Positions 17,319 to 26,571 of a stretch of 64,000 nucleotides of DNA are shown piece by piece. Numbering within the stretch: position 1 is the stretch's first letter; the number at the start of each line of letters is the position of its first letter. The translations under genes were made by a program, and so were the position numbers. Origin of the DNA: Sphingomonas sp. AP4-R1 (GTDB taxonomy: Bacteria > Pseudomonadota > Alphaproteobacteria > Sphingomonadales > Sphingomonadaceae); the NCBI RefSeq assembly GCF_013113735.1, contig NZ_CP053346.1:3176001-3240000 (forward strand), written 5' to 3'. The notes beneath the pieces were generated by a model. The model had not been told where the DNA came from, did not search any database, and saw nothing but the letters and a program-made list of their open reading frames with translations.

Positions 17319-17775
17319 GGGGCAGTCTCTTCACGTCAAAATGTTGCACGCGCCCCCACCCAAAAGCATTGGATACCTCGTCGTCCCGGGCAAGAGGCGT
17401 TACGGGGCCATTGCAGGCCAGTCCGGTTTGCGCGGGTGGGCAGCGGCGGTGAACGGCGTTCAGTGGCGTCCAAGGGCGGTTCGTGGCGTAGCGCTGTCGT
17501 AAGGCACGCCCGCCGTAGAAATTTTCCCACTGCGTCCCGAATAACACGCGGCTCAGTGCCTAACGCCGCTGCGCGTGGCTTGGCATCGGTCAGGTCGAAT
17601 CGTTCATGGCTTCGCTCCAAATCTTGGAGGCCTGCCCGCCAGAGGCCCACGCTGCGCCAGACGATGCCGCGCCGCAAGGGGTGGGGCACTGTAATGCCGA
17701 TTGGGGGCATTTCAGTGCCGCTCGCTCCGATATCGGCATAACAGGCGCGTTGAAACATCACGCTATGTGTTATAT
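17319..17775. other. Gene-poor interval between AlpA and higB
   Basis: 457 bp with no convincing gene. Open frames on either strand (for example a 141-codon minus-strand frame) have no recognisable family or good ribosome site. The stretch contains GC-rich repetitive words around 17445-17500 and, near its right end, the inverted repeat described at 17685-17719. Confidence 0.6.
17685..17719. promoter_or_regulatory. Inverted repeat upstream of higB (candidate operator)
   Basis: Arms GGCACTGTAATGCC (17685-17698) and GGCATTTCAGTGCC (17706-17719) are complementary at 13 of 14 positions with a 7-nt spacer. It ends 56 bp before the higB ATG. A TTGAAA box lies at 17750 and TATATA at 17771. Such dyads are typical autoregulatory sites for HigA-like antitoxins; a hairpin terminator is the alternative, but there is no T tract. 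Confidence 0.45.
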
Positions 17776-18192
17776 ATGAAGCTGAAAACAGGGAGAGCCG
17801 CCATCCCGCGCGTCTTCAAGAATGGCTGGTTCGAGCGTTTCGCGCGGAAGGAGCGGATTGCCGATTGGGCGCTGCGGGATGCCGTGGAGCGCGCGGAAAG
17901 CGGGCTGGTGGACGCCGACCTTGGCGGCGGCGTCATCAAGCAGCGCGTGGCGCGGCCGGGAAAGGGCAAGTCGGGCGGCTATCGCACGCTGATCCTGTTC
18001 CGGCAGGGCGACCGGGCAATATTCGCGTTCGGGTTCGCCAAAAGCGCACAGGCGAACATTTCGAAGGCCGACCTCGCCTTGTTGCGCGATGCGGCCACCG
18101 AGGCGCTGGAATGGAAGGACCAGGAACTGGACCGGCTGGTGGCGTCGGGAACGCTGGTGGAGATAGACGATGGGAACGACCGTGAAGGATAA
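17776..18192 (+). CDS. HigB/RelE-type toxin (RelE-like, 138 aa)
   Basis: A 138-residue member of the RelE-like family (the HigB/YgjM-type group), probably a ribosome-dependent mRNA interferase. Family hallmarks are the N-terminal KNGWFERFARKERIADWALRDAV, the KQRVARPGKGKSGGYRTLILFRQGDRAIFAFGFAKS core with the basic cluster and aromatic strand, and NISKADLALLRDAA. It is longer at the C-terminus than most. The toxin gene precedes and overlaps its antitoxin gene by 23 bp, the toxin-first order typical of higBA. It likely stabilises the island. Confidence 0.88.
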   Translation: MKLKTGRAAIPRVFKNGWFERFARKERIADWALRDAVERAESGLVDADLGGGVIKQRVARPGKGKSGGYRTLILFRQGDRAIFAFGFAKSAQANISKADLALLRDAATEALEWKDQELDRLVASGTLVEIDDGNDREG

Positions 18193-18502
18193 GGGCTATC
18201 GCAGCGAGATTGCGGGCGCGATCCATGAGATGATGAGCGACGCGCATGACGCGGGCGTGGTGTCGCTCGCGACACTGCGCACCTTTGACGAGGCGTGCCT
18301 TGCCCCCGCCCCGGCGCTGGCGGGCGACGAAATCCGCGCTATTCGCGAGCGCGAGCATGTCTCGCAGCCGGTGTTTGCCGCCTATCTCAACGTCTCGCGC
18401 AATCTGGTGTCGGATTGGGAACGGGGCGTGAAGCGCCCCGGCGGGCCTGCCCTCCGGCTGCTGTCGATCATCCAACGCAAGGGGCTGCGGGCGGTCGCGT
18501 AG
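18170..18502 (+). CDS. HigA-type XRE-family antitoxin
   Basis: A 110-residue protein with a Cro/C1-type HTH at about residues 50-100 (IRAIREREHVSQPVFAAYLN and VSRNLVSDWERGVKRP), preceded by an N-terminal region (EMMSDAHDAGVVSLATLRTFDE) typical of HigA antitoxins that pair with RelE-like toxins. It starts inside the toxin gene. Expected to neutralise the toxin and repress the operon. Confidence 0.88.
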   Translation: MGTTVKDKGYRSEIAGAIHEMMSDAHDAGVVSLATLRTFDEACLAPAPALAGDEIRAIREREHVSQPVFAAYLNVSRNLVSDWERGVKRPGGPALRLLSIIQRKGLRAVA

Positions 18503-18577
18503 GAAGCACTTGATTGTCGGGCCTTGGGTGGTTTCGAGACAGTCCGGTGTTGAGTGATTTAGATGCCTATATAGACG

Positions 18578-19150
18578 TCAAAACAGGCGTCGAACCTCCG
18601 CCAGCACTCTGTCCAAATCGACCGGGGTCCGTGTATCGACCTCTACGACCGAACCTAAGCCCATCGGACGGTCATATTCGTCAAGCATCTCCGGGGGCAT
18701 CTCTTTCAGAGGATGCGCAGCATGGTGGCCACCGGTGGCTGCACGTTCCCGAAACCGCTTGGCCGTTTCGGCCCGGCCGCAATCACAATGGACTTCAACG
18801 ATCATCCCGCCAAGGGCCGTCAGTTTAGCCCGCTCATAGTCGCTGTGCGGCCGGAAATTGGCTTCCAATACTGCTTGCGGAGCGCGGCTTGCCAAGGACC
18901 AGATCAGTTCCATCGACGCACCACCGATCTTCCGTGATGCCGCTAAATCGCCACCTGCATCGCCAAACACGTCGATCAAAGTCTCTTTGATGAAGTCCTT
19001 GGAGAAAAGCGGAAATCCGAGCCGTAGAGCAAGGAGGATCGCTAGGGTCGTCTTGCCGGCACCGGGTGCGCCGGACACGATAACGATCTTTCTTCCAACA
19101 GCCGCCACGACACACCCCAGTGATCCTGCCCGACATCGTACCTGATGCAT
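18578..19150 (-). CDS. P-loop kinase (zeta-toxin/AAA-like)
   Basis: A protein of about 190 residues with a Walker A motif (IVSGAPGAGKTT), consistent with a small nucleotide-binding kinase resembling chloramphenicol phosphotransferase/zeta-toxin or adenylylsulfate-kinase-like folds. The SKDFIKETLIDVFGD and VLEANFRP segments resemble substrate-side motifs of such kinases. The start is uncertain: GTG 19162, ATG 19150 or GTG near 19108 (shorter, close to the P-loop). It converges on higA. No antitoxin partner is adjacent, so a toxin role is not supported; function unassigned. Confidence 0.7.
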   Translation of the reverse strand: MHQVRCRAGSLGCVVAAVGRKIVIVSGAPGAGKTTLAILLALRLGFPLFSKDFIKETLIDVFGDAGGDLAASRKIGGASMELIWSLASRAPQAVLEANFRPHSDYERAKLTALGGMIVEVHCDCGRAETAKRFRERAATGGHHAAHPLKEMPPEMLDEYDRPMGLGSVVEVDTRTPVDLDRVLAEVRRLF

Positions 19151-19224
19151 GTCCGTTCTCACAAAGGAACGGCGATGCGAGGTGACGGGGAATATGCTAC
19201 GAGATATGCGGAAGGAGCTAGCTG

Positions 19225-19566
19225 ATGGCCATCGGGATCGTGTCAGCGTTCTTCATTTTGGTGATTTGCATCCTGGGGTATCGCGCCAACACACGCTTTG
19301 GAAGCGAAGCCCGCCTTCCCATGCAATGGGGATTTACAGGTCAGGTGAACTGGTCGGCCCGTCGCCGGGTCGCACTTGCCTTCGTGCCGGTGCTAGCAAT
19401 CGTCCTTCTCGGTTTCTTCACAGTCATATCGATCAATGTTCCACCGAGAGCTGGGCAGGATGATCTAGTCTTTCCGATATTGGTGGTCATGGGTGTCACG
19501 CTCGTTGCAGCGCAACTCTTCCACTTCTGGCTAATCGAGCGGACGATCCGCCGGAACATCGATTAG
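19225..19566 (+). CDS. Small membrane protein, SdpI/DUF1648-like
   Basis: A 113-residue protein with three predicted membrane segments (residues about 3-20, 50-70, 83-102). The segment LPMQWGFTGQVNWSARR resembles the DUF1648/SdpI N-terminal signature (Pro, W, G before a W and basic residues). Function unknown; SdpI relatives act in immunity or regulation in other bacteria, but nothing here supports that specifically. Confidence 0.65.
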   Translation: MAIGIVSAFFILVICILGYRANTRFGSEARLPMQWGFTGQVNWSARRRVALAFVPVLAIVLLGFFTVISINVPPRAGQDDLVFPILVVMGVTLVAAQLFHFWLIERTIRRNID

Positions 19567-19701
19567 GGCCGTCGCCCCCTCTCGGTCTGATTTTCCCGTC
19601 TTACGTTCCTAATCGGGAAGCTGGTGCGATACTTTACATCTCGCAAGTAGGGCCGCAGCCGGTTTAGATCGATGCCCCATGGAAATGAGAGGGGAGTTTT
19701 G

Positions 19702-21141
19702 TTGTTCAAAGGTGCCGCGCTGACCGTCTCGCTCCTTGTTGCGACCCCGGCAATGACCGCGCCACTCATAGGGCAGGATTGGGCTTCAAAGGCGCGCCAG
19801 GACATTGCATCTGCTCATGATATTATCCGGGACAATCATCCTGGACCAGTCGATGTGTCGAATCCGAGGTTTAAGAATTGGCTCGAAAGGGGCCAATCAC
19901 AGGCGTTGGCACGAGCTAAGGCTGCAACCACCGAAAGCGATTACTGGCGGGCGCTGACCTTCTACATCAACGGATTTCAAGACGGACACCTCACAATCCG
20001 GCGCAATGGCAGCGTGGCCCAGGTTTGGCCCGGTTTCCTGACTTCCACGGATGCATCGGGCTCAACACGCATCACCGTCAGCACGATCCCGGCGGCCCCG
20101 ATCGGCGCACGGGTCATAGAGTGCGACGGTGTGCTGGCCACGCGCCTGCTGGACGAGCGGGTCCATCCATACTTCACGAACGCTGGCATAGCGCATGAAC
20201 GTGTGCTTACCGCTTCTTACCTGTTCGTTGGCGACGCGGGCGAGCGGCCGAAGCTGATGAAGGCTTGCACGATCGAGACGGGCATCGGTGCGCCGCGTCG
20301 TATTCTGCTGGACTGGAAACCCATCGACAAGGCCGACCTCGCACAACGGCTTCCTGAAGCGCAAGGAAGGGTGGAGCCGCCCTTGGCTGTGCGCGAGATC
20401 GACGGGGTGTGGTTCGTCTCCCTGCCATCCTTCAACTGGTGGGGCGATCAGGCGGCCAAGATGCAGGCGATGGTGGAGGAGGTGAAGCGGCAAGCTGGCA
20501 CGCTTCATTCCGCTTCCCAAGTCGTCATCGACGTTCGAGGTAATCCGGGCGGAAACAGCCAGTGGGCCAGCGAGATCGCATCCGCCCTATGGAGTGATAA
20601 CGCCGTCTTGGCGATCACCAATAGCTTCGATCAGACGGTCGATTGGAGGGCATCGGCCCAGAACGCCCAGCTCACTCGCGCATCTGCCGCTCGCTCAATG
20701 GCGGCGGGGCTGACCGAGGATGCAAGAGGCCGCAACCGTGTCGCCGACCAGATGGATGCAGCAAGGGCCAAAGGGCAAGACTTGTTCACCGACGCCGAAC
20801 CACCAACGTCGCGCGGCCTTCCGTCAGGTTACACGTCGCCGTTCAAAGGCAAGGTGTTCTTCCTCACGGACATGCGATGTGCCAGCGCCTGTCTGGATTT
20901 TGCCGATGTTGTCACCCGTATGCCGGGGGTCACGCATATCGGCCAGCCGACCTCGGCCGATACCGTTTACATAGACAACGTCGAGATACCGCTTCCAAGC
21001 AGTGACGCCCGGCTAAGCTACTCACTTAAGGTCTACCGGCACAGGCTGCGGGGCAGCAATCAGTGGTACACCCCAAAGGTGGTTTGGCCGGGAGGGCAGA
21101 TGACAGACGTCTCTGTGGCACGATGGGTTGCTACGCTCTGA
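19702..21141 (+). CDS. Secreted S41-family peptidase
   Basis: A protein of about 479 residues with a signal peptide (GAALTVSLLVATPAMTA) and a C-terminal-processing-protease-like S41 domain. The strand and turn VVIDVRGNPGGNSQ and the nucleophile region FFLTDMRCASACLDFAD are visible; the catalytic Ser would be the one in CASAC. The N-terminal half (YINGFQDGHLTI) matches the tail-specific-protease core cap; no PDZ domain is obvious. Start: TTG 19702 directly behind a strong GAGAGGGGAG site; ATG 19672 lacks one. Substrate unknown. Confidence 0.78.
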   Translation: MFKGAALTVSLLVATPAMTAPLIGQDWASKARQDIASAHDIIRDNHPGPVDVSNPRFKNWLERGQSQALARAKAATTESDYWRALTFYINGFQDGHLTIRRNGSVAQVWPGFLTSTDASGSTRITVSTIPAAPIGARVIECDGVLATRLLDERVHPYFTNAGIAHERVLTASYLFVGDAGERPKLMKACTIETGIGAPRRILLDWKPIDKADLAQRLPEAQGRVEPPLAVREIDGVWFVSLPSFNWWGDQAAKMQAMVEEVKRQAGTLHSASQVVIDVRGNPGGNSQWASEIASALWSDNAVLAITNSFDQTVDWRASAQNAQLTRASAARSMAAGLTEDARGRNRVADQMDAARAKGQDLFTDAEPPTSRGLPSGYTSPFKGKVFFLTDMRCASACLDFADVVTRMPGVTHIGQPTSADTVYIDNVEIPLPSSDARLSYSLKVYRHRLRGSNQWYTPKVVWPGGQMTDVSVARWVATL

Positions 21142-21214
21142 GCTGTTGACAGTCTGGGCTTTTACCGAAGCACCATTTGCTTGAGGGGAGAGCATAGAGG
21201 TGCAAGAGGGACCA

Positions 21215-22147
21215 ATGGATGTGGTCGCCGCCTTCCCGTTCGATCATCCGGACGAGCCCGTGTCGCTCTACGACTATGCGCCCGTGCTGCGTGTTCGTGA
21301 TCGTCGCGGCGATTGGGTTCTGAAGCGAACGGGGCTCATCCATTCGGACGGCGAGGCGATCGGAAGATGGCTGACGGCGCTACATGGCTTGGGCGTCGAT
21401 GTGGTGGCCCCGGCAGCGCACCTCCACCCCAATCCCCGCCGCCTTGATGACGGCAAGGAGTGGGTGGTCTATCCCTTCGTGTCGGGCACCGGCTACCATG
21501 CCGATGAAAGCGAGATTGCCGACGCCGGGCGCTTGCTCGGCCAAATGCACACGGCCGATCCGCCCGAGACGAATGCCTTGGCGATCTACAGTGAGCCGGT
21601 AGTGCGAGATGCGGAATGGATCGAGCCGCACCTTGTTTCGGCCGAAGATGCCATCGAGACCGCCGGTGCGGATCGGCACGCATTCCGGCAGGCGACGCTA
21701 GCACGCCTTGCCACGGCCGAACCCGTCATGGGCTTGCCGCTCGCCGGGTGCAGCTTCGACTTCAAGGCGTCGAACCTCGTTTTCAGCCCGAAGCCTACGC
21801 TGGTCGATCCGGACCATGCGGCACGGATGCCAAGGCTCTATGACCTCGCCGTCGCTCTGCTCCTGTTCCACTGCGACCTCTCCACCGCTCCCGGTCGATT
21901 ATGGAAGCCGGCCGAATGGGCGACCTTCCTGCAGGCCTATGCTGGGCATGTCGCCTTCACCGACGCGGAGCTGGCGGCGTGGCCGTCGATCCTGGAACTG
22001 GCATGGCTCGATCAAGGCGTCTGGCTTTTGGGAAACTGGCCGGAGGGCTGGGCGGACGCGAAGGATCGCGCATACCTATTGGACGTAGCGGCATTCGACC
22101 CGGCGGTGTTCCCGCTAACGCCTCCCGATCAGACCTTGAGCGGTTAG
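21215..22147 (+). CDS. Aminoglycoside-phosphotransferase-like kinase
   Basis: A 310-residue protein of the APH/choline-kinase fold. The nucleotide-side Lys (WVLKRTG), hinge VVYPFVSG, and the catalytic loop region CSFDFKASNLVF are visible, then VDPDHAARMPRLYDLA in place of the DFD magnesium motif. The usual HGD-HxxN catalytic loop is altered (DFKASN keeps Asp and Asn). Start is ATG 21215 behind AAGAGGGACC. Substrate unknown; antibiotic resistance cannot be claimed. It converges on the NUDIX gene. Confidence 0.75.
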   Translation: MDVVAAFPFDHPDEPVSLYDYAPVLRVRDRRGDWVLKRTGLIHSDGEAIGRWLTALHGLGVDVVAPAAHLHPNPRRLDDGKEWVVYPFVSGTGYHADESEIADAGRLLGQMHTADPPETNALAIYSEPVVRDAEWIEPHLVSAEDAIETAGADRHAFRQATLARLATAEPVMGLPLAGCSFDFKASNLVFSPKPTLVDPDHAARMPRLYDLAVALLLFHCDLSTAPGRLWKPAEWATFLQAYAGHVAFTDAELAAWPSILELAWLDQGVWLLGNWPEGWADAKDRAYLLDVAAFDPAVFPLTPPDQTLSG

Positions 22148-22168
22148 CGACATTCCCGATCAACGATC

Positions 22169-22657
22169 TTAATCGGGACGGTCGCGGGGCTTAGCGTACG
22201 ATTTTGGCCATCCTCTCTCCGGAACCAAAAACGGGGGGCGACTAAATGAGAGCGTGCGGGACAGAGGCAAGATATGGTCGCGGGTCAAAGGCGCCAATGG
22301 CAAAGCTGCCGCTGCGACCTCATCGACCCAGACCGCCTCCTCAATCTCCGACGGCGTAGCGGGGTCATGCCGCACCCGCACGTGGAAGATTTCGGCCTCA
22401 ACGGTATGGCCGGGCTCGTTGGCAGCAGGCGCGGAGTAGCAGCCAAGATGGCGCACGTCGCCCTCAGCCAACATCAGCCCGATCTCCTCACCAAGCTCAC
22501 GGCAAAGTGCGCTGACGGGGCTTTCACCTTCCTCGATCTTGCCGCCGGCCTGCATGAACCATGCGGTTCCTGCTTTGCGGACCAGCAGCAAGCGGCCTGC
22601 GCCATCGTCAATCAAGGCGGCTGCTATGCGGATGATGCGTGCAGCCTGGTTGCTCAT
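22169..22657 (-). CDS. NUDIX hydrolase
   Basis: A 162-residue pyrophosphohydrolase. The full NUDIX box lies at residues 39-61 (Gly39, Glu45, RE at 53-54, EE at 57-58, Gly60), so metal-dependent catalysis is expected. The substrate (nucleoside diphosphate derivative) cannot be told. It lies beside a decayed resolvase gene on the same strand and converges on the APH-like gene. Confidence 0.9.
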   Translation of the reverse strand: MSNQAARIIRIAAALIDDGAGRLLLVRKAGTAWFMQAGGKIEEGESPVSALCRELGEEIGLMLAEGDVRHLGCYSAPAANEPGHTVEAEIFHVRVRHDPATPSEIEEAVWVDEVAAAALPLAPLTRDHILPLSRTLSFSRPPFLVPERGWPKSYAKPRDRPD

Positions 22658-22664
22658 AACGTCA

Positions 22665-23213
22665 TCATCCCGCCTGTAGCCGTGAAATCGTCGCCTGGCT
22701 CACGTTGAACAGCGCGGCGACAGATCGCTGTGTGTCGCCGGCATCGAGCTTGCGTAGCGCCTCGGTCTGCTGGTGAGGGGTGAGAGCGGTCTTCCGGCCG
22801 AACTTCACCCCTGCGTGCCTTAGCTTGGACACGGCCGACGCTGGTGCGCTCGGTGATTCGCTGCTGCTCCCAGCTCGCCGCGACACCCAGCACCGCGATC
22901 ACCACTTCGGCGAGCTGCGATGTTGTATCCAGCATCGGTTCCGCGATCGAGCTAAAGCCGGCGCCGGCTTCCTTCACCGCATGGAGGATGTTCAACAGGT
23001 CGCGCGTGTTGCGGGCGAGGCGATCGGTCGCCGTCACCATCAGCACGTCGCCATGATCGAGCGCGCAGATTGCGCGCTTAAGCTGGAGCCGCACGGCCGA
23101 AGCGCCGCTGATCTTCTCGCGATAGATCTTCGTACGGCCGGCGCCTCAAGCTGGGCGAGCTGCTGCGCTATGTCCTGGCCGTTAGTCGAGACGCGGGCAT
23201 AGCAGTAGATCAT
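22665..23213 (-). pseudogene. Serine recombinase (resolvase/invertase), broken by two frameshifts
   Basis: Pieces of one resolvase lie in order in alternating frames. The N-terminus MIYCYARVSTNGQDIAQQL carries the catalytic Ser (ARVST) and breaks after LAQLEA near 23150; inserting one base restores AGRTKIYREKISGA. The middle piece holds VTATDRLARNTRDLLNIL and breaks again near 22820-22850. The last piece, VKFGRKTALTPHQQTEAL and VSQATISRLQAG, is the C-terminal HTH. All domains are present, so the gene was once complete and is now inactive unless the breaks are assembly errors. Confidence 0.85.
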
Positions 23214-23530
23214 GGCGCGATTCTGCATCGGATATTTGCATCAGGGAAGAGCGCGGGAAAGCTGGGTTTTCTGATTGATGCAAAACTTGTGATTTTTGCA
23301 TCGGAAGCACCGGAGCTGGCGACTGCGGACAAACGGCTTACGGTGGTCCGCTCGGGAACCCGCCGTCCCGCGATAACCTTTCGCCTCAGCCAAGCCTTTG
23401 ATTTCACGATCGAGCAGGCACCGATGCAAAAGAGAACCCTTTACAACAATCGGAACGGAAGTAGCCGCCTCAGTTGCATGCAAAGCTACCGCATGACATC
23501 TTCTACAAAATCTGACGATGGGAAGTTGTT
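23214..23530. other. Interval without recognised gene
   Basis: About 317 bp after the resolvase start. Several short frames cross it on both strands but none has a family match or a clear ribosome site. The composition drifts to lower GC. Nothing firm is seen except a possible upstream region for the following small secreted gene. Confidence 0.5.
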
Positions 23531-23984
23531 TTGCTCCCGATTTTATTTCTCGTCGCTGCCACTGCTGACCAGCCTCCGATGCCATCGCAATGGGCGCAAT
23601 TTAGTCGATCAGCAGCGCTCAGTCGCGTTACTGAGAAGGTTGATATTGCGACGGGTGACATGAAGGGCCGTAGTCAGTTCCATTATAGACTGCGCTACAC
23701 CAAAAATGCACCTAGAACCGGGAATACGGTCGAATGGGCCGATAGCGAAACCTGCCCGGTGATCCGATCCATAATGGCGAAATATGCGGAACATCACGAT
23801 GCCGGCTCCCGCACGCTATGGTCTGCCGGATGAATCAATGACGATAACGGCAGACGGAATTGGGTATTCTCTTACCGCTCCCTCGTCAGACAATATGGGT
23901 CAGATAACCATTAGCTCAAATGTTGGTTCCTCGCTCGCGGCATGGATTGATATGTCGTTCGAGCAACTAGTGGTCGCCTCCTGA
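23531..23984 (+). pseudogene. Small secreted protein gene, apparently frameshifted
   Basis: A TTG start at 23531 behind GGGAAG gives a signal-peptide-like MLPILFLVAATADQPP followed by a soluble sequence ending at 23833. A second frame overlapping from about 23784 continues for about 60 more residues (MTITADGIGYSLTAPSS, WIDMSFEQLVVAS) with the same style of sequence. The two pieces read as one protein of about 150 residues with a single frameshift near 23790-23820. The family is not recognised. It lies just upstream of the IS630-type transposase. Confidence 0.5.
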
Positions 23985-24037
23985 CAGAAGAGCCCTGAGG
24001 GGATTCCCCTTACGGAGCTGGCGTGCGAAGCTCCGAC

Positions 24038-25120
24038 ATGCGCACGGGAGTATCGTTCACCGTCTCAGCCGCTGACCGAGGCCGCCTGGAGGCGGTGGTG
24101 GCGGATCGGAATGCACCGCAGAAGCACGTGTGGCGTTGCCGGATCGTGCTGGGCACCGCCGATGGGCTTGGTACCAATGCGATCATGCGGGAAGCGGGAG
24201 TTGCGAAGACGGCGGTGTGGCGCTGGCAAGAGCGCTTCATGGCCGAGGGCGTCGAGGGCCTGCTCCGCGACAAGACCCGGCCATCGCGTATCCCGCCGCT
24301 CGGGGCGGATGTGTCGGAGCGCGTGGTGCGCCTCGCGCTCGAAGACCCGCCGGACGAGACGACGCACTGGACGGCAGATGCGATGGCGCGCGCGGCCGGG
24401 ATCAGCGCCAGCGCGGTGCGCCGCATCTGGAAGGCGCACGGGCTCGAGCCGCATCGGTGCCGGCAGTTCAAGCTGTCAACCGATCCCAGGTTTGTCGAAA
24501 AGCTCCGGGACGTGGTCGGGCTCTACGTTGACCCGCCCGCACATGCGCTCGTCTTCTCGGCCGATGAGAAGAGCCAGATCCAGGCGCTCGACCGCACCCA
24601 GCCTGGCCTGCCGATGAAGAAGGGCCGCGCGGGCACCATGACCCACGACTATAAGCGCAACGGCACGACGACGCTGTTCGCCGCGCTCAACTTCCTCGAC
24701 GGCACCGTGATCGGTCGCAATATGCAGCGCCACCGCCACCAGGAGTTCATCCGCTTCCTGAACACCATCGAGGCGTCCGTGCCTGCGGGCAAGCAGGTCC
24801 ACCTGATCCTCGACAACTATGCGGCGCACAAACACCCCAAGGTCCGCGCATGGCTCGACCGCCACCAGCGCTTCACCTTCCACTTCACCCCAACATCCTG
24901 CTCGTGGCTCAACGCCGTCGAGGGGTTCTTCGCCAGGCTCACCCGGCGTCGCCTGAAACGCGGCGCGTTCCACTCGCTCGTCGACCTCCAGGCCGCCATC
25001 AACCGCTTCGTCGCCGAGAACAACGAAACCGACCCAAAGCCCTTCCGCTGGACCGCCGACCCCGACCGCATAATCGCCGCCGTCAGGCGCGGGCACCAAG
25101 CGTTAGATTCGATCCACTAG
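24038..25120 (+). CDS. IS630-family transposase
   Basis: A 360-residue DDE transposase. An N-terminal HTH region (NAIMREAGVAKTAVWRWQER), the Winged/arm segment WTADAMARAAGISASAVRRI, then catalytic motifs: Asp in VFSADEKSQIQALDRTQPG, the second Asp in HLILDNYAAHKHPKV, and the Glu in SWLNAVEGFFARLTRR. Complete and undamaged. ATG 24038 is preferred over GTG 24023. Terminal inverted repeats could not be recognised with confidence, so the exact IS ends are not given. Confidence 0.92.
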   Translation: MRTGVSFTVSAADRGRLEAVVADRNAPQKHVWRCRIVLGTADGLGTNAIMREAGVAKTAVWRWQERFMAEGVEGLLRDKTRPSRIPPLGADVSERVVRLALEDPPDETTHWTADAMARAAGISASAVRRIWKAHGLEPHRCRQFKLSTDPRFVEKLRDVVGLYVDPPAHALVFSADEKSQIQALDRTQPGLPMKKGRAGTMTHDYKRNGTTTLFAALNFLDGTVIGRNMQRHRHQEFIRFLNTIEASVPAGKQVHLILDNYAAHKHPKVRAWLDRHQRFTFHFTPTSCSWLNAVEGFFARLTRRRLKRGAFHSLVDLQAAINRFVAENNETDPKPFRWTADPDRIIAAVRRGHQALDSIH

Positions 25121-25272
25121 GCTGATGCGGAGGCCGTCCACAGCATCAGGTCAGAGACTATGGAGCGAAGGCTGCTTACGATCCCTAATTTCGGGATGTC
25201 ATGCCTTGAGGAAGTCCGAACCCTCGTTGAAGCTGCTCAGCGAACAGCGGGCTGATTGCAGCGCAAAGCCCA

Positions 25273-26406
25273 TCAACGCTGCGGTTGTTGTGATGCGGGC
25301 GATGTCAAATCGAGAACCTCGAGACTTGGCGGCCCTATTCGGCGGCGTATAAAGCTGCCCGGCGGAACGCCGTAGGCTCCCCGCAGCGTGAACCGCTCAA
25401 TACGATAGGCGCCCTGCATCATTTTTCCGCCGGTTGACGGTGCATAACGACGGCGCGAAATCTGAGTTACTATCGATTTTGTCCAACCTAGACCCGCCGA
25501 GCCTCTGATAACATCAATCGCGTCGGTACGTCCGTTAGGCCTTATCCAAAACCCGATGTCTGCCCACCTTAATCCACCAAAATCGCTAGACGCCGGAGCG
25601 ACGGGATCGACCAAGCCAAATTTGAGCGCAGTGTCTCTCGCTTCGGCGCCTGGAGATGCCTCATACGCAGGTGCCCAAACCAGCATCGGCTGCGGTGAAT
25701 CACCGCTTTGCTGAACGCTCTTCACTAGGCGATCAATCTCTGTGTCGCTGGCGTGGCCAAGCGCGAGGCGCAGCTTGAGAATCGGCAATATCCGACGGAT
25801 TTCGATATTTTCAGGGCCAGCGCGTGCCGCAAGTCGATCAACCATCTCATTGGCTTGAGTTGTTTGCCCGCGTAAGCTTGCCAGCCAAATTCGCCGGATT
25901 GCCGCCATCATAGAAATCATGGGCTGTTCTTGAGAGAGCGCGCGCTGCTCTGCCGAACGATACGAGCGTTCGGCGTTAACCGCGTTGCCGAGTTTCATCC
26001 ACATGTCGCCAATCGCAAGCATGGTGTCCAGTACGGCGGGATCTGAATCGGGAAGGTTATCGCGAAGGGTCTGAACCTGACCGGCCACGGCCCGTCGATA
26101 AACGTCTGTGTCGCCCTCCTGCAGCGCAACGGTTGCATAGGCTTCATATATGGCAGCAACGGGCCGAGGTGCTACTTTAGCAAAGCGGCGATTTCGACTG
26201 ACAGCTTTCCCTAAAGCTCGCTTTGCTCCTCGGTAATCTCCGTTTCGGAACAGCTTTTCAGCCCAAGCGATCGAAATCTGAGCGTCTTTGAGCGGCTCGC
26301 AGCTACCAGAAGCGCAGTCGGTGTATGCTTGATCCAATCGCTTTCCCGAAACGACTATCTGGACAGGCACTCCCTGCATGGCCGCGAGCAGCAAGACCAA
26401 ACTCAT
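25273..26406 (-). CDS. Repeat-helical protein with TonB-C-like tail
   Basis: A 377-residue protein, probably exported (short hydrophobic start MSLVLLLAAMQGVPVQIVVSG). The middle (about residues 45-230) is helical and repeat-like, suggesting TPR-type repeats (AEKLFRNGDYRGAKRALGKAV, AIGDMWMKLGNAVNAERSYRSAEQ, split over repeats). The end (WIRPNGRTDAIDVIRGS followed by SRRRYAP) resembles the TonB C-terminal domain. It is the last gene of a minus-strand cluster with a TonB-dependent receptor, so a role coupling to that receptor is plausible. No enzyme motif is seen. Confidence 0.6.
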   Translation of the reverse strand: MSLVLLLAAMQGVPVQIVVSGKRLDQAYTDCASGSCEPLKDAQISIAWAEKLFRNGDYRGAKRALGKAVSRNRRFAKVAPRPVAAIYEAYATVALQEGDTDVYRRAVAGQVQTLRDNLPDSDPAVLDTMLAIGDMWMKLGNAVNAERSYRSAEQRALSQEQPMISMMAAIRRIWLASLRGQTTQANEMVDRLAARAGPENIEIRRILPILKLRLALGHASDTEIDRLVKSVQQSGDSPQPMLVWAPAYEASPGAEARDTALKFGLVDPVAPASSDFGGLRWADIGFWIRPNGRTDAIDVIRGSAGLGWTKSIVTQISRRRYAPSTGGKMMQGAYRIERFTLRGAYGVPPGSFIRRRIGPPSLEVLDLTSPASQQPQR

Positions 26407-26571
26407 AGGGGCGCAATCGCCGGATCGTAGACGCAGGATCGCAGCATATAAGGAAATCGATCCTTCACCGCGTCACAATGCCATCCTTCGCGGAGCCTGC
26501 AAGCGGCACAGAGAAGCTGGCGCTATCATTTTGATCTAAATTGGATCAATTCCGTCGGAGCGACGAGCGAC

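Noticed and set aside
18578-19150. Zeta toxin with partner antitoxin
   Set aside because: The Walker motif is present but no epsilon-like antitoxin is next to it.
21215-22147. Aminoglycoside resistance gene
   Set aside because: Family fold is seen but catalytic motifs are altered and no resistance subfamily can be named.
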